Assembly: GCA_964543295.1 (NCBI GenBank)
Contig: CAZIXA010000018.1
Coordinates: 1 to 46,807 of the forward strand
Direction of reading: 5' to 3'
DNA length: 46,807 nucleotides
From: AE-B3B sp964543295
GTDB taxonomy: Bacteria > Aerophobota > Aerophobia > Aerophobales > AE-B3A
How positions within the stretch are numbered: the first letter of the stretch is position 1; every line of letters starts with the position of its first letter. The position numbers and the translations under genes were made by a program. The notes beneath the pieces are model-generated. The model worked only from the letters and a program-made list of their open reading frames with translations, was not told where the DNA came from and made no database searches. This document shows positions 8,235-16,951 of the stretch, in pieces.

Positions 8235-9188
8235 ATGTTAGGGTTGAGGCAAGTGGTTAGTATAGACATTGGGTCCAGTTTGATAAAACTGGTTCAGTTG
8301 AGTCAATCCTCCGGGAAGATAAGGTTGGAAAAGGTGGAGGTAGTGGATAATCCCATCTCTAATTTCCGTACTGAGGGGTATAGAGTGGGTAAGAATGCCA
8401 TTGCCCAGACCATCAGGCACTCCTTGAGGAAAAGCCGCATTAAGGCCAGGGATGCGGTTTCCTCGCTGGGGGGATCTTCCATCATTATTCAGTACTTCAA
8501 ATTTCCTCCCTTTTCGGAAAAAGAGCTGGAGAGTGCGGTCAGACTGGAAGCTCAACGGGTGATGGGCGGTAAGCTCAATTCGATGGAGACAGACTTTCAG
8601 ATCTTACCGCAGAATCAAAAAGAAGCTAAAGGACAGCAGGTTCTGTTTGCCGCGGTGCCCAAAGAGATGGTTCGCCAGCGCATGGAAACCCTTCAACAGG
8701 CGGGCCTCAATCCCCTAGCCATTGATGTTGACTGTCTGGCCCTGGCCAACTGTTTCCTGAGACTGAAGAATCTGGCTTCTGACGAGCATGTGATGATCTT
8801 GAACCTGGGGGCGAGATTAATTAGTCTGGGGATTTTAAGCAAAGATAATCTATACTTCGTCAGAGACATTAGTCTGGATTTGAAGACTCCTCTGGACTTC
8901 GAGGAAATAAGCATGCTGAGCAGAGCAGTTGAGGAGATTCGTCGATCCATCCATTATTACGAAGATAGAGTCCAGGGAAACAAGGTAGCCAGAGTTTTCT
9001 TAACCGGAGGAGGTACCGCGGCTTTAGAGACTACTGATTCATTTTCGAGCGCTCTGGAGATACCGGTGGAAAAATGGAATCCGTTGAAAGATCTGGAATT
9101 TGACCCCGGCAAACTGAATCATGAGTTTAAGGAAAGCCAGGGCTATCTTCTGGCCATCGTTATTGGATTGGGCTTGAGGGAAAAATAA
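8235..9188 (+). CDS. pilM: Type IV pilus assembly protein PilM (actin-like ATPase)
   Basis: This cytoplasmic actin-fold ATPase docks on the short N-terminal tail of PilN and links it to the PilB/PilC motor. The phosphate-1 motif VSIDIGSSLIKLV is near the N-terminus, and the second nucleotide-binding segment ARVFLTGGGTAAL is near 255-267. The ATG at 8235 is preferred because AGGAGG (8222-8227) lies 7 nt upstream. An in-frame TTG at 8208 would overlap the previous gene and has no ribosome binding site. The resulting 317 residues are slightly shorter than Pseudomonas PilM. Confidence 0.93.
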   Translation: MLGLRQVVSIDIGSSLIKLVQLSQSSGKIRLEKVEVVDNPISNFRTEGYRVGKNAIAQTIRHSLRKSRIKARDAVSSLGGSSIIIQYFKFPPFSEKELESAVRLEAQRVMGGKLNSMETDFQILPQNQKEAKGQQVLFAAVPKEMVRQRMETLQQAGLNPLAIDVDCLALANCFLRLKNLASDEHVMILNLGARLISLGILSKDNLYFVRDISLDLKTPLDFEEISMLSRAVEEIRRSIHYYEDRVQGNKVARVFLTGGGTAALETTDSFSSALEIPVEKWNPLKDLEFDPGKLNHEFKESQGYLLAIVIGLGLREK

Positions 9189-9190
9189 AA

Positions 9191-9847
9191 ATGAAAATCC
9201 AGTTGAATGTGATTGGAGACAGAGTAACTCCCTTTAGACTGAAAAGTTTGAGAAGAATTCTCTTCGCTGTCTCACTTTTGGTCTTTCTTCTTTTGATTAT
9301 GGGGATGGGGTATATTTACATAGACAACTATTATGAAATTAAAGATTGCCAGAACCAGCTAGCTTTGGTTTCAAAAAAATTTGCCACCTTAAATCCAGAG
9401 GTCTTCCAGATAGTGGAATACAAAAGAGAGTGGGATTCTCTGCGCCAAAAGATTTCCCTAACCAGTGAGCTTAAGGGAAAACAAGTCTGGTGGACGCCAA
9501 GGCTTCAGGCTCTCAGTGAGCTGATGCCAGAAAATATCTGGATAAACAGGCTATTGGTGCAAAAATCGGCTCCCGCCTCCAGGAAAGTATCTTCTCCCGG
9601 GGCTAAGGCTTCCCCAGCTAAAGCTCATCCTTCTATAACTCTAATCCTGGAGGGTTTTGCCTTGCCCGGTGATAATCGGGGACTTCGCTCCATAGAAAAC
9701 TTCGCCCATCAACTCAAGGAAAATCCAGCCTTCAGCAAAATCATTGAGGAAATCAATTTGACCACTGCCACCCGGACCGAAAGGGAAGAAGTTTCCGCCA
9801 TAAGTTTTCGACTTTCCTGTGGATTGGCGGCCGAGGGAAGTTTATGA
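9191..9847 (+). CDS. pilN: Type IV pilus alignment protein PilN
   Basis: This is a bitopic inner-membrane protein. The cytoplasmic tail contains IQLNVIGDRV, corresponding to the PilM-binding INLLP-type motif. One membrane helix follows at about 24-47, then a periplasmic coiled coil and ferredoxin-like domain with the family signature LMPENIWINRL near 115. The 218 residues fit the family. It starts 2 bp after pilM and overlaps pilO by 4 bp. A Lys/Ala/Pro/Ser-rich insert (about 127-150) interrupts the periplasmic domain. Confidence 0.9.
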   Translation: MKIQLNVIGDRVTPFRLKSLRRILFAVSLLVFLLLIMGMGYIYIDNYYEIKDCQNQLALVSKKFATLNPEVFQIVEYKREWDSLRQKISLTSELKGKQVWWTPRLQALSELMPENIWINRLLVQKSAPASRKVSSPGAKASPAKAHPSITLILEGFALPGDNRGLRSIENFAHQLKENPAFSKIIEEINLTTATRTEREEVSAISFRLSCGLAAEGSL

Positions 9848-10398
9848 ACTCCAGGCTATTGGATAAAAAAATCATGCTCCTCATCCCGGTAGGAGTAGCT
9901 GCTTTAAGTTTACTCTATTTTTTGGTCATCAGGCCCCAACAGACCGAGCTAAGAAGGATAAAAGTGGAGATACAGGAAAAGGAGGCTCTCTATACTAAAC
10001 TGGGGGTTCTTTCCCTCTTAATTGATGAGCTGCGGGAAAAGAAAGCTGCTATCAGCCAGACTATGGACCGTTTCCTAAAGGTGCGAGAAAGAGGAGAGAT
10101 GGGTTTAGTGGTTCCGACGAGCTTAATGGAAATTTTCCGGGAGAGTAAGGTCAAGGTGATTTCTATCAGGCCGGTTCCTGAGAAAGTGGAAGGGGATTTA
10201 CTGATATCTTCCTGGGATATCAGCATTTTAGCCAGCTATCATCAACTGGGCCATTTTATAAGCAGGCTAGAAAGATCAGCCGATTTTAACCAAATAGATA
10301 GTTTAACCATTTCCTCAGAAGGAAGTTCGCCAGAACACCGGGCCCAATTGGTTATCTCCAGAGTTAGCTTATTAAAGAAGGAGCAGGAGGAGAAGTGA
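9844..10398 (+). CDS. pilO: Type IV pilus alignment protein PilO
   Basis: This bitopic inner-membrane partner of PilN has one membrane helix at about 9-29 (IMLLIPVGVAALSLLYFLVI). A periplasmic coiled coil (about 30-90) and an alpha/beta domain follow. The segment SSWDISILASYHQLGHFISRLE near 120-141 is typical of PilO. The length of 184 residues is normal. ATGA overlap with pilN and GTGA overlap with pilP indicate translational coupling. Confidence 0.9.
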   Translation: MNSRLLDKKIMLLIPVGVAALSLLYFLVIRPQQTELRRIKVEIQEKEALYTKLGVLSLLIDELREKKAAISQTMDRFLKVRERGEMGLVVPTSLMEIFRESKVKVISIRPVPEKVEGDLLISSWDISILASYHQLGHFISRLERSADFNQIDSLTISSEGSSPEHRAQLVISRVSLLKKEQEEK

Positions 10399-10883
10399 AG
10401 GGAAAAAGGGGGGTCATAATTGTAGTGGTCCTGGCGATAGTTCTGGTAGGATTGTGGCTGTGGGTGCTGGGAATTGTTCCTGTGAAAAAGACAGTGAGAG
10501 AGCTTGTAAAAAGACCGGCCACGGTGGAGGTGAGTCCTGAGGAGTTAAGGGAAAAAGCCGAAGAGACTGCTCTTTCTCTCTCAAATTGGTTGGAAAAGCA
10601 AGAGAAGATGGATAAGATGCTGGTCTATCATGAAAGTCGGCGGGACCCTTTTTTGCTTCCGGTCAAAGCGAAAAAAAAGAGCCTGCCGGTTGAACCTCCC
10701 AAATTAGTGCTAAAGGGTATTGCCTGGGATGAAACTGAGCCCCTAGCTCTGATTAATGACCTGGTGGTCAAAGAAGGCGATACTATCCAGGGAGCTAGAA
10801 TAGTGAAGATAGACTTTGACCGGGTAGCCATCCAATATGGCGCTAAGAAATTTGTCATTGAACTAATGAGTCCGAAGTCCTGA
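10395..10883 (+). CDS. pilP: PilP-like pilus assembly protein with GspC-type HR domain
   Basis: The GTG start overlaps pilO and is preceded by GGAGGAG. A membrane helix spans about 6-27. A helical linker is followed by RRDPFLLP near 77, a signature of PilP. The C-terminal beta domain (about 100-160, LVLKGIAWDETEPLALINDL and following) is the HR/PilP fold that contacts the secretin. Classical PilP is a lipoprotein, but here the anchor looks like an uncleaved helix without a lipobox, more like GspC. The same fold recurs at the end of the protein at 11435-12226. Confidence 0.85.
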   Translation: MKGKRGVIIVVVLAIVLVGLWLWVLGIVPVKKTVRELVKRPATVEVSPEELREKAEETALSLSNWLEKQEKMDKMLVYHESRRDPFLLPVKAKKKSLPVEPPKLVLKGIAWDETEPLALINDLVVKEGDTIQGARIVKIDFDRVAIQYGAKKFVIELMSPKS

Positions 10884-10978
10884 TGGAACGTCCTTCACTG
10901 AATATTTACGGAGAGAGTGAGGGAAGAGAAGGAAGTGTTCGTATTTTTAGAAATTACAACATTAGTAAGGAGGGTAAA

Positions 10979-11206
10979 ATGAAGGTGGTAATAAATGTTG
11001 AAAGGTCCCAATTGCGGGGGGTGTTGCAGGAGTTAGGGGGAAGTTTTTCTGACATGGATGTTGTGATCAATGTAAAGGAAAAGGAATCAGAGGAAGAGGA
11101 ATCAGAGGAAAAACATCTAAACTATGAGAGTCTTACCACAGAGGATCTTGAGCGGATACAAGACAAGCAAAAGGACATAGAGAGAAAGGAAGAATATTCA
11201 ACTTAA
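10979..11206 (+). CDS. Small acidic protein of unknown function
   Basis: I do not recognise a family. The ATG at 10979 has a strong AAGGAGG (10967-10973) and gives 75 residues. They form an N-terminal beta-alpha-beta-like half (MKVVINVERSQLRGVLQELG) and a very acidic, Glu-rich C-terminal helix. A longer frame from an ATG at 10883, overlapping the pilP stop as TGATG, would add 32 residues but has no ribosome binding site. It lacks a signal peptide, so it is probably cytoplasmic. Its place between pilP and the secretin-like genes suggests a pilus-related role, not established. Confidence 0.6.
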   Translation: MKVVINVERSQLRGVLQELGGSFSDMDVVINVKEKESEEEESEEKHLNYESLTTEDLERIQDKQKDIERKEEYST

Positions 11207-11212
11207 AAAAAG

Positions 11213-11247
11213 CTCCCAGCGTTGAGTGGTGAGCTCATCGCTGGGAG
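11213..11247 (+). other. Hairpin between the small acidic gene and the secretin-like gene
   Basis: A 9-bp perfect stem (11213-11221 with 11239-11247) has an inner helix of 4 bp. No T-tract follows on the + strand, but an A-run precedes it (11205-11211), so it would read as a terminator only on the - strand. It may be an mRNA-stability or partial-termination element. The spacer to the next gene (11248-11434) shows no convincing promoter. Confidence 0.55.
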
Positions 11248-11434
11248 GGTGTCCTAAAAACTAACAGAAGAGAGACAATATTTGTATAAATTTGGGAAGA
11301 ACTTCAATTTTTGATTATTTAATGAGTTTTTCCTGGGGTGAGAGTGGTTTATCTTCTCGAAATCCAGAGGGGGTTTCCATAGTATGATAGAACCCTTTTC
11401 AAATTCCGACAATAAAAGATAAGGAGGTAGAGGG

Positions 11435-12226
11435 ATGTTGGGCTACAAAAGGGGTCGAGAAAGGATTCAATCTCGGGGATTTAGCAAAACGATAGTATTC
11501 CTGGCGGCTATAATCATAATCTTTGCCGCTTCAGGGGTGAGTGCCCAGGAAAAAGCTACCGGAACCGCTTCCATGTCTAGCCGGGAGGTTATTTCTTTGA
11601 ATGTTACTCAGATGGACCTTCAGGATGTGCTGAGACTGATCGCTGAGAAAGCTAATTTGAACATTATCATAAGTAAAGAAGTGGCCGGTACGGTTACTCT
11701 GCGTCTCAAGAATGTAGATCTCTGGCAGGCACTGGGGGCTATTCTAGAAGCCAACGGGTTTACCTATCGAGAGGAAAAAGGAATTGTCCGAGTGGTTAAG
11801 TTAGGGGAGGTTATTGAGGAGAAATCAATGCTGGTGACTGAGGTTATCCCCTTAAAATATGCTAAGGCGGAAGAAATGAAGAAAGCCTCTCAGCACCTTC
11901 TCTCTACTTCAAAGAAATACCCAGGGACTATGGAGATAGATGTTCGGAGTAACGCTCTGGTTATCACGGACATCCGTGAGAATATTGAGAAGATTCGTCA
12001 GTTAGTAGCCAAACTGGACACCGGAATCCCGGTGTTTAATTTGATGGGAATTCTATCTGCTCCTGATCAGTCCCTGGCTATGATCAATAACAGAGTTCTA
12101 AAAGTAGGGGAGACGATAGGGGATTTCACGGTTAGTGAAATTGGGGAAAATAGCGTTACTCTAAAAAGGGGAGATCAAACCATTATCCTGAAATTAATGG
12201 AGGAGCTCCGTGCTATGGAAAAATAA
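11435..12226 (+). CDS. Barrel-less secretin-like protein: STN and N1 domains fused to a PilP/GspC-type HR domain
   Basis: The protein has a signal peptide (about 17-38, cleaved after VSAQ). A secretin and TonB short N-terminal (STN) domain follows at about 52-120, then a NolW-like N1 domain at about 130-195. The C-terminal domain, about 200-258 (FNLMGILSAPDQSLAMINN), aligns by eye with the HR domain of the PilP-like protein encoded at 10395. No secretin beta-barrel is present, so this 263-residue protein is periplasmic. Its STN region is nearly identical in DNA to that of pilQ downstream, which argues for tandem duplication. It may bridge PilNOP and PilQ. The STN call is firm; the role is inferred. 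Confidence 0.75.
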   Translation: MLGYKRGRERIQSRGFSKTIVFLAAIIIIFAASGVSAQEKATGTASMSSREVISLNVTQMDLQDVLRLIAEKANLNIIISKEVAGTVTLRLKNVDLWQALGAILEANGFTYREEKGIVRVVKLGEVIEEKSMLVTEVIPLKYAKAEEMKKASQHLLSTSKKYPGTMEIDVRSNALVITDIRENIEKIRQLVAKLDTGIPVFNLMGILSAPDQSLAMINNRVLKVGETIGDFTVSEIGENSVTLKRGDQTIILKLMEELRAMEK

Positions 12227-14853
12227 ATCATCCGTTGGGATCGTCGTAATTTCACTCGCCGTGCTGGGAGTGGTGTTAGGTTCAGGTTCAGGGTTAGCCC
12301 AGGTAGCTTCAGAGAAGACTCCGATTCTTATCTCCCTGGATGTAAAACAGATGGATCTCCAGGATGTGCTGAGACTGATCGCTGAGAAAGCCAATGTCAA
12401 CATTATTGCGGGAAAAGAAGTGGATGGCCAGATTACCCTGCGTCTTAAGAATGTGGATCTCTGGCAGGCACTGGAGGCTGTCCTAGACGCAAGTGGGTGT
12501 GCCTATCGAGAGGAGGACGGAATTATTAGAGTGGTTAAGGCAAAGGAACTCGGTGAAGTGAAAACGCCACTGCTGGAAACTGAAATCATTTTCTTAAAAT
12601 TCGCCGAGCCAGAAGATGTAAAAAAAGATTTACAACATCTTCTCTCCGCCTCGGGAACTATGGAGGCGGATGCCACGAGCAAGGCCTTGATTGTTACCGA
12701 TACTCCTGAAGATATCGAGAATATTAAAAAGAAGGTAGCTGAATTAGAGAAAGCTATAGGAGAAAAAATTGGGAAGGAAGAGGTTGAAAAAGAGACGATT
12801 CAGGAGGTTGTCGAGGCTCTCCAAAAGAAGGTAGCTGAATTAGAGGAAACTGCCAGAGAAAAGATCAAGAAGGAAGAACCATCCACTCCAGTGCTGGAGA
12901 AAAAACGGTTTCAATTAAACTATATAAATGTAGAGGGAAAAAAGGATATTTTGACAGAGAGCTTGGGTAACATAATCGGTGAAAAGGGAAAGTTCTTTCT
13001 GGATTCTTTGAATAACTCTGTCTATGTAGAGGCCCCCTCTTCTTGCATAAAAAAGGTCAAGGATTATTTTGAAGGAGTCGATGTTTCTCCCAAGCGGATT
13101 ATGATTAAAGCAGAATTTGTAGAGGTTCGCCTGAGTGCTCTAAAAGAGTTAGGTGTAAAGTGGAGATGGAAGGGAGCTTACGAGAAGTATCCTCTGGGAG
13201 CAACCTTTCGCTATCCTTATTCCACTAGCCCCGAGCCCGGAGAGACAGTTCCCAGTCGTGAAGCTCTTTCTACGGCTACCGGAATGGGAATAATATTTGG
13301 CAGTGCTGAGCAGGAGTTCAGGGGAATAATAGACCTGCTTATCTCCGAGGGTAAGGCCCGTCTTCTTTCCAGTCCCAATATAGTTACCCTTGAGGGCGAG
13401 GAGGCGAAGATAGATGTCGGAGATAAGCATCCTTATCGGGTAACCAAATATGTAGAAGGGGTATGGGTGGAAAGTATCGAGTTCGTTACCGTGGGCGCAA
13501 CTCTCGTGGTTACCCCTCATATCAAAGAGGAAGGGAAGGTAGTTTTGGATATCCACCCTGACGTCAGTGAGCTCACCGGGCCCCCTCCCTTCACCGGTGC
13601 TCCTCCCATAGTGGGTACCAGAGAGGCAGAGAGTCGCATAATGGTGGAGGATGGAAAGACACTTGTAGTTGGCGGTCTTTTAAGGGAGACTGAGAAGGTA
13701 ACCAGGGAGGGCGTTCCTTTTTTGTCTCGCCTTCCTATCATTGGTTCCCTTTTCACCCGCAGGGAAGTTGACAGGGAAAAGACTGATTTGCTGGTCTTTA
13801 TCACCCCTTATATTCTATCGGAAAAGCTAGAAGAGGAAAATATAGTAGAAAAACGCAAACCCCTGGGAGTTCAAATGGAGGAGCTCTATCAAAAGGGACT
13901 GGATTATAAAAAAAATGAAGAATATGAGAAAGCAGGGGAATGTTTTGGGGAAATTATTAGCAAAAGTCGGATTTATGGCTTCTCTGATTATCTAAAATCG
14001 GCAGAGAAAGAACTAGGCAATCTTGAGAAGCTAGAGAAAAAGAAACTGGCGAATGAGAAAAGAGAAAAGGCAAGGCTGGAGAAAGAGAGNNNNNNNNNNN
14101 NNNNNNNNNNNNNNNNNNNNNNNNNNNNNNNNNNNNNNNNNNNNNNNNNNNNNNNNNNNNNNNNNNNNNNNNNNNNNNNNNNNNNNNNNGTTGGAAAAAG
14201 AGAAACTAGAGAAGAAGAGACTGGAGAAGGAAAGAAGAGAACAAGCAAGGCTGGAGAAGATAAAAAAGGCGAAACTAGAGAAAGAGAGAATAAGAAAGGA
14301 AGGACTGGAGAAAAAGAGACTGGAGGAAGAGAAGAGAGAAAAGGCAAGGCTGGAGAAAGAGAGGTTGGAAAAAGAGAAACTAGAGAAGAAGAGACTGGAG
14401 AAGGAAAGAAGAGAACAAACAAGGCTGGAGAGGATAAAAAAGGCAAAACTGGAGAAAGAGAGAATAAGAAAGGAAGGACTGGAGAAGAAGAAAACAGAGA
14501 AGAAACCTATCCTTGCTCTTGGTCTGGGTGTGTGGTCTCCATCTGAGGATGATGATTCGTTCATGATATACGAAGCTCAGCTCAGATTAAAAGGGAGCTT
14601 AAGGGTCTTCGGTGGCGGGGGTGAATCTTCTGACCAATCCTCATATATTAGTTACTTCGGAGCCAGAATGGGAGATAAACTGAACTTTGGTGTGGGTGGA
14701 ATGAGTTCAACCTCGCTTGAGAAAACCGAATTGATGTTTACCGGCGGATTTTCTCTCGGAGCAGATTGGGTAAGACTGGAAGGTAATTACTTCTATGTAC
14801 CTGAAAATGAAGACCTCAATGGAATAAGAGCCATATTAGGAATAAGATTCTAA
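12210..14853 (+). CDS. pilQ: PilQ secretin, probably continuing into a coiled-coil repeat and a C-terminal beta-barrel (interrupted by an assembly gap)
   Basis: PilQ is the outer-membrane gate for the pilus. The GTG start at 12210 has GGAGG 7 nt upstream and overlaps the previous gene by 17 bp. Domains are: signal peptide 1-31, STN about 38-110, N1 about 121-172, a coiled coil to about 222, a second N domain to about 290, and the secretin domain about 295-538. The signature VPFLSRLPIIGSLF is at 502-515. A TPR-like helical pair (552-602) and a Lys/Glu/Arg/Leu coiled coil follow. At the 100-N gap (14090-14189) the frame appears to break, but both flanks belong to the same 174-bp repeat and join in frame if the gap is a multiple of 3. 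The frame continues to 14853 and ends in a Gly/aromatic barrel-like domain with C-terminal Phe. A separate downstream gene cannot be fully excluded. Confidence 0.8.
14055..14492 (+). repeat. 174-bp (58-codon) tandem repeat coding for a charged coiled coil
   Basis: One full unit spans 14190-14363 and a nearly identical second copy starts at 14364 and runs to about 14492. The 35 bases before the gap match the end of the unit. Each unit encodes 58 residues dominated by LEKE, LEKK and REKA heptad-like patterns. The total copy number is unknown because the assembly gap lies inside the array. Confidence 0.9.
14090..14189. other. Scaffold gap of exactly 100 N
   Basis: A run of exactly 100 N is the conventional placeholder for a gap of unknown size. 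It is inside the 174-bp repeat, which explains the assembly break. Its length is not a multiple of 3 and creates the false frame break in pilQ. Confidence 0.98.
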
Positions 14854-14905
14854 AAAAGGGTAAAAAAGGGGACGTGATTATTTTTTACCAAGGGGGGAAA
14901 TAAAA

Positions 14906-15892
14906 ATGAATAAAATTCGTCTTTTGCTCTTAATCTTTTTGATAATATCAATAGGCGGCTGTACCCCAAAAGGTTGCTCATTCCTTCCCAAAACTTCTTT
15001 GACCATTGTCCAGTACCATCTTGAAAAAAGTGAGGGGGGAGCACAAATCGAGGGAGTTGCTCGCAATGATGGCAGTGCGAAATTAGAATATGCCGAAGTC
15101 ATTGGAAAATTTTACAACCAGGACGGCACTTTATTAGCCACAGGTGTTGCCAAACCCATCGACGAAGAAGGGAAATTGTATCCTCTTGACCCCGGGCAAA
15201 TATGGGAGTTCACTATTTCCTACTCCTCCGCCGCCAAAGAAGCTCATCCTTCTTTAACGATTCTTAGCTACTCCTTAGAAAAAGACTCTTCCGAAGCTAA
15301 AATAGTCGGCCAGGCTCAAAACGATGGGGATGTCACGTTATCCTTTGCCCAGATTACCGGAAATTTCTACCAGGGAGAAGCTCATCCTTCTTTAGCGATT
15401 CTTAGCTGCAATCTGGAGATAGATAGCTCGTCGGCCAAAGCAGTCGGTGAGGTTCAAAATGACGGAGATGTGATGCTTTCATTGGCTCAGATTACGGTTA
15501 CCTTTTATGATGTAGCCGATAGCGAGCTGGCCACAGGGACAGCCAGTGTGGTAGATTTAGAAGTAGGAGGAACTCGTGAATACACTGTTTTCTATCCGGG
15601 ATCGTATTATGGGGAAGTAGATCACGTTATGGCTGAGGTAACCAGTACCGAGTACGATGAAGAAGAAACTCTGCTAGCTTCATCGACTGCCAGTACCACC
15701 GATTTAGAAGTAGGAGAAACCTGGGACTTCAGCATTTTATATCCAAAAGAGAACTATGAAAAAGTAGAGCACGTCACCGTTGAGGTAACCACTGTTGACT
15801 CTCCAGAGGAGAAATATTATGAGTCAGCCGAACAGGTGGATCACGCCACTGTCAAAGTAGGAACTCTGAAAGGCTCTACCGTGATGCCCTGA
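14906..15892 (+). CDS. Lipoprotein with FxLYD-type repeats
   Basis: The lipobox SIGGC (Cys19) follows a hydrophobic leader, so the protein is an exported lipoprotein, probably at the outer membrane. Three or four tandem beta-sandwich units of the FxLYD type follow. Each has a pattern like VGEVQNDGDV...LAQITVTFYD...ATGTA. FxLYD domains are extracellular beta-domains of unknown binding specificity. The second unit looks truncated, because the sequence returns to EAHPSLAIL directly after FYQG. The gene follows pilQ by 52 bp, and AAGGGGGG precedes the ATG by 13 nt. Binding to pilus or polysaccharide is only a guess. Confidence 0.75.
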   Translation: MNKIRLLLLIFLIISIGGCTPKGCSFLPKTSLTIVQYHLEKSEGGAQIEGVARNDGSAKLEYAEVIGKFYNQDGTLLATGVAKPIDEEGKLYPLDPGQIWEFTISYSSAAKEAHPSLTILSYSLEKDSSEAKIVGQAQNDGDVTLSFAQITGNFYQGEAHPSLAILSCNLEIDSSSAKAVGEVQNDGDVMLSLAQITVTFYDVADSELATGTASVVDLEVGGTREYTVFYPGSYYGEVDHVMAEVTSTEYDEEETLLASSTASTTDLEVGETWDFSILYPKENYEKVEHVTVEVTTVDSPEEKYYESAEQVDHATVKVGTLKGSTVMP

Positions 15893-15918
15893 ATGGGAGA
15901 GAAAGGAGAAGATTGGTA

Positions 15919-16920
15919 ATGAATAAAAAAAACTTCAGAAATAGGTCAATGCGAAATGGGTGGATGGTGGTTTTGACAGGTGTTTTACTCTGTCTTTTTA
16001 CCATAAAGGCACAAACATCTACTAAGGTTAATTTTAACCTGGGATATTGGCCCTCTAGCGGCAATTTAAATTGGAAAATATCGGGTGATACCTGGTTTGA
16101 GAGGAACGGTAACTATTATTACAGTGAATTTGCCTCAAAGTTAGATTATGACACAAATAGTAATATGGCTATTTTGGGGTTGGAATTAAAACCCATCGAT
16201 TGGTTCTTTTTTGATTTTTCCTATGGGACTGGCGATATTCAATCAGGCACCTGTACTGACACTGATTGGTTTTATGACTACACTGATTATTTTTACGACT
16301 ATTCATCCGACCCTGCACTCCAGACCCAGAATCCCTCCTCAGGGGATACCTATTTTTACAATACCAACCTTAATTTTACAAAATCTTTTGAAGAAGCAGG
16401 ACTGACAGGTTTTGTAAAAAATTTTGAAAGAATAAAACTGGGTCTGTTTCTCGGCTATGAATATAGCAAGGTCTCTATGGAAATGATTGATCCCATAACG
16501 ACACTGATATGGTGGTGGGAAGACTATCACGTCACAGAATCTGAAGGACTGAATAGCACTTACGACATTACATTCGAAGGAATGAGAGTAGGAACAAAAA
16601 TAGAGGTGTTTTTTACGGAGCATCTAGCTATAAAAGGAAGTATAGCCTACTTGCCTTCTTTGAATGTAAAAGGTGAGGGATACTGGAACCTACGGGATTT
16701 ACATTTTTATCAATCGGGTCAGGGACATGGAACTGATGCGGAGATCAGTCTCTATTATAATCCTTTATCTAAATTATCTCTTTCCCTTGGCTACCGAGCC
16801 CACAATTATCGACAGAGTGGAGGAACCGACAGAATCGCTGGTGAAACGGCAATTTCCAATTGGGATAACGCAACTTTTATCCAGGAAGGAATGTTTTTTA
16901 ATGCCATAATCAAGCTTTAG
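15919..16920 (+). CDS. Outer-membrane beta-barrel protein
   Basis: The signal peptide (about 14-32, MVVLTGVLLCLFTIKAQT) is followed by alternating amphipathic strands rich in Tyr, Trp, Phe and Gly, with Asp/Thr-rich loops. That pattern is typical of a 10- to 12-stranded barrel, and the 333-residue size suits this. The protein loosely resembles omptin-type or porin-like barrels, but the omptin catalytic residues were not identified, so no enzymatic role is assigned. The ATG at 15919 lies 10 nt after AAGGAG; an in-frame TTG at 15913 is also possible. It forms a tight group with the lipoprotein upstream and the FlgD-Ig protein downstream. Confidence 0.7.
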   Translation: MNKKNFRNRSMRNGWMVVLTGVLLCLFTIKAQTSTKVNFNLGYWPSSGNLNWKISGDTWFERNGNYYYSEFASKLDYDTNSNMAILGLELKPIDWFFFDFSYGTGDIQSGTCTDTDWFYDYTDYFYDYSSDPALQTQNPSSGDTYFYNTNLNFTKSFEEAGLTGFVKNFERIKLGLFLGYEYSKVSMEMIDPITTLIWWWEDYHVTESEGLNSTYDITFEGMRVGTKIEVFFTEHLAIKGSIAYLPSLNVKGEGYWNLRDLHFYQSGQGHGTDAEISLYYNPLSKLSLSLGYRAHNYRQSGGTDRIAGETAISNWDNATFIQEGMFFNAIIKL

Positions 16921-16951
16921 CGAAGAGTTGAGTGAGTATTTACCTGGAAAA

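Noticed and set aside
13988..14564. Long minus-strand open frames rich in Ser, Phe and Leu
   Set aside because: These are shadows of the Lys/Glu repeat in pilQ and have low complexity.
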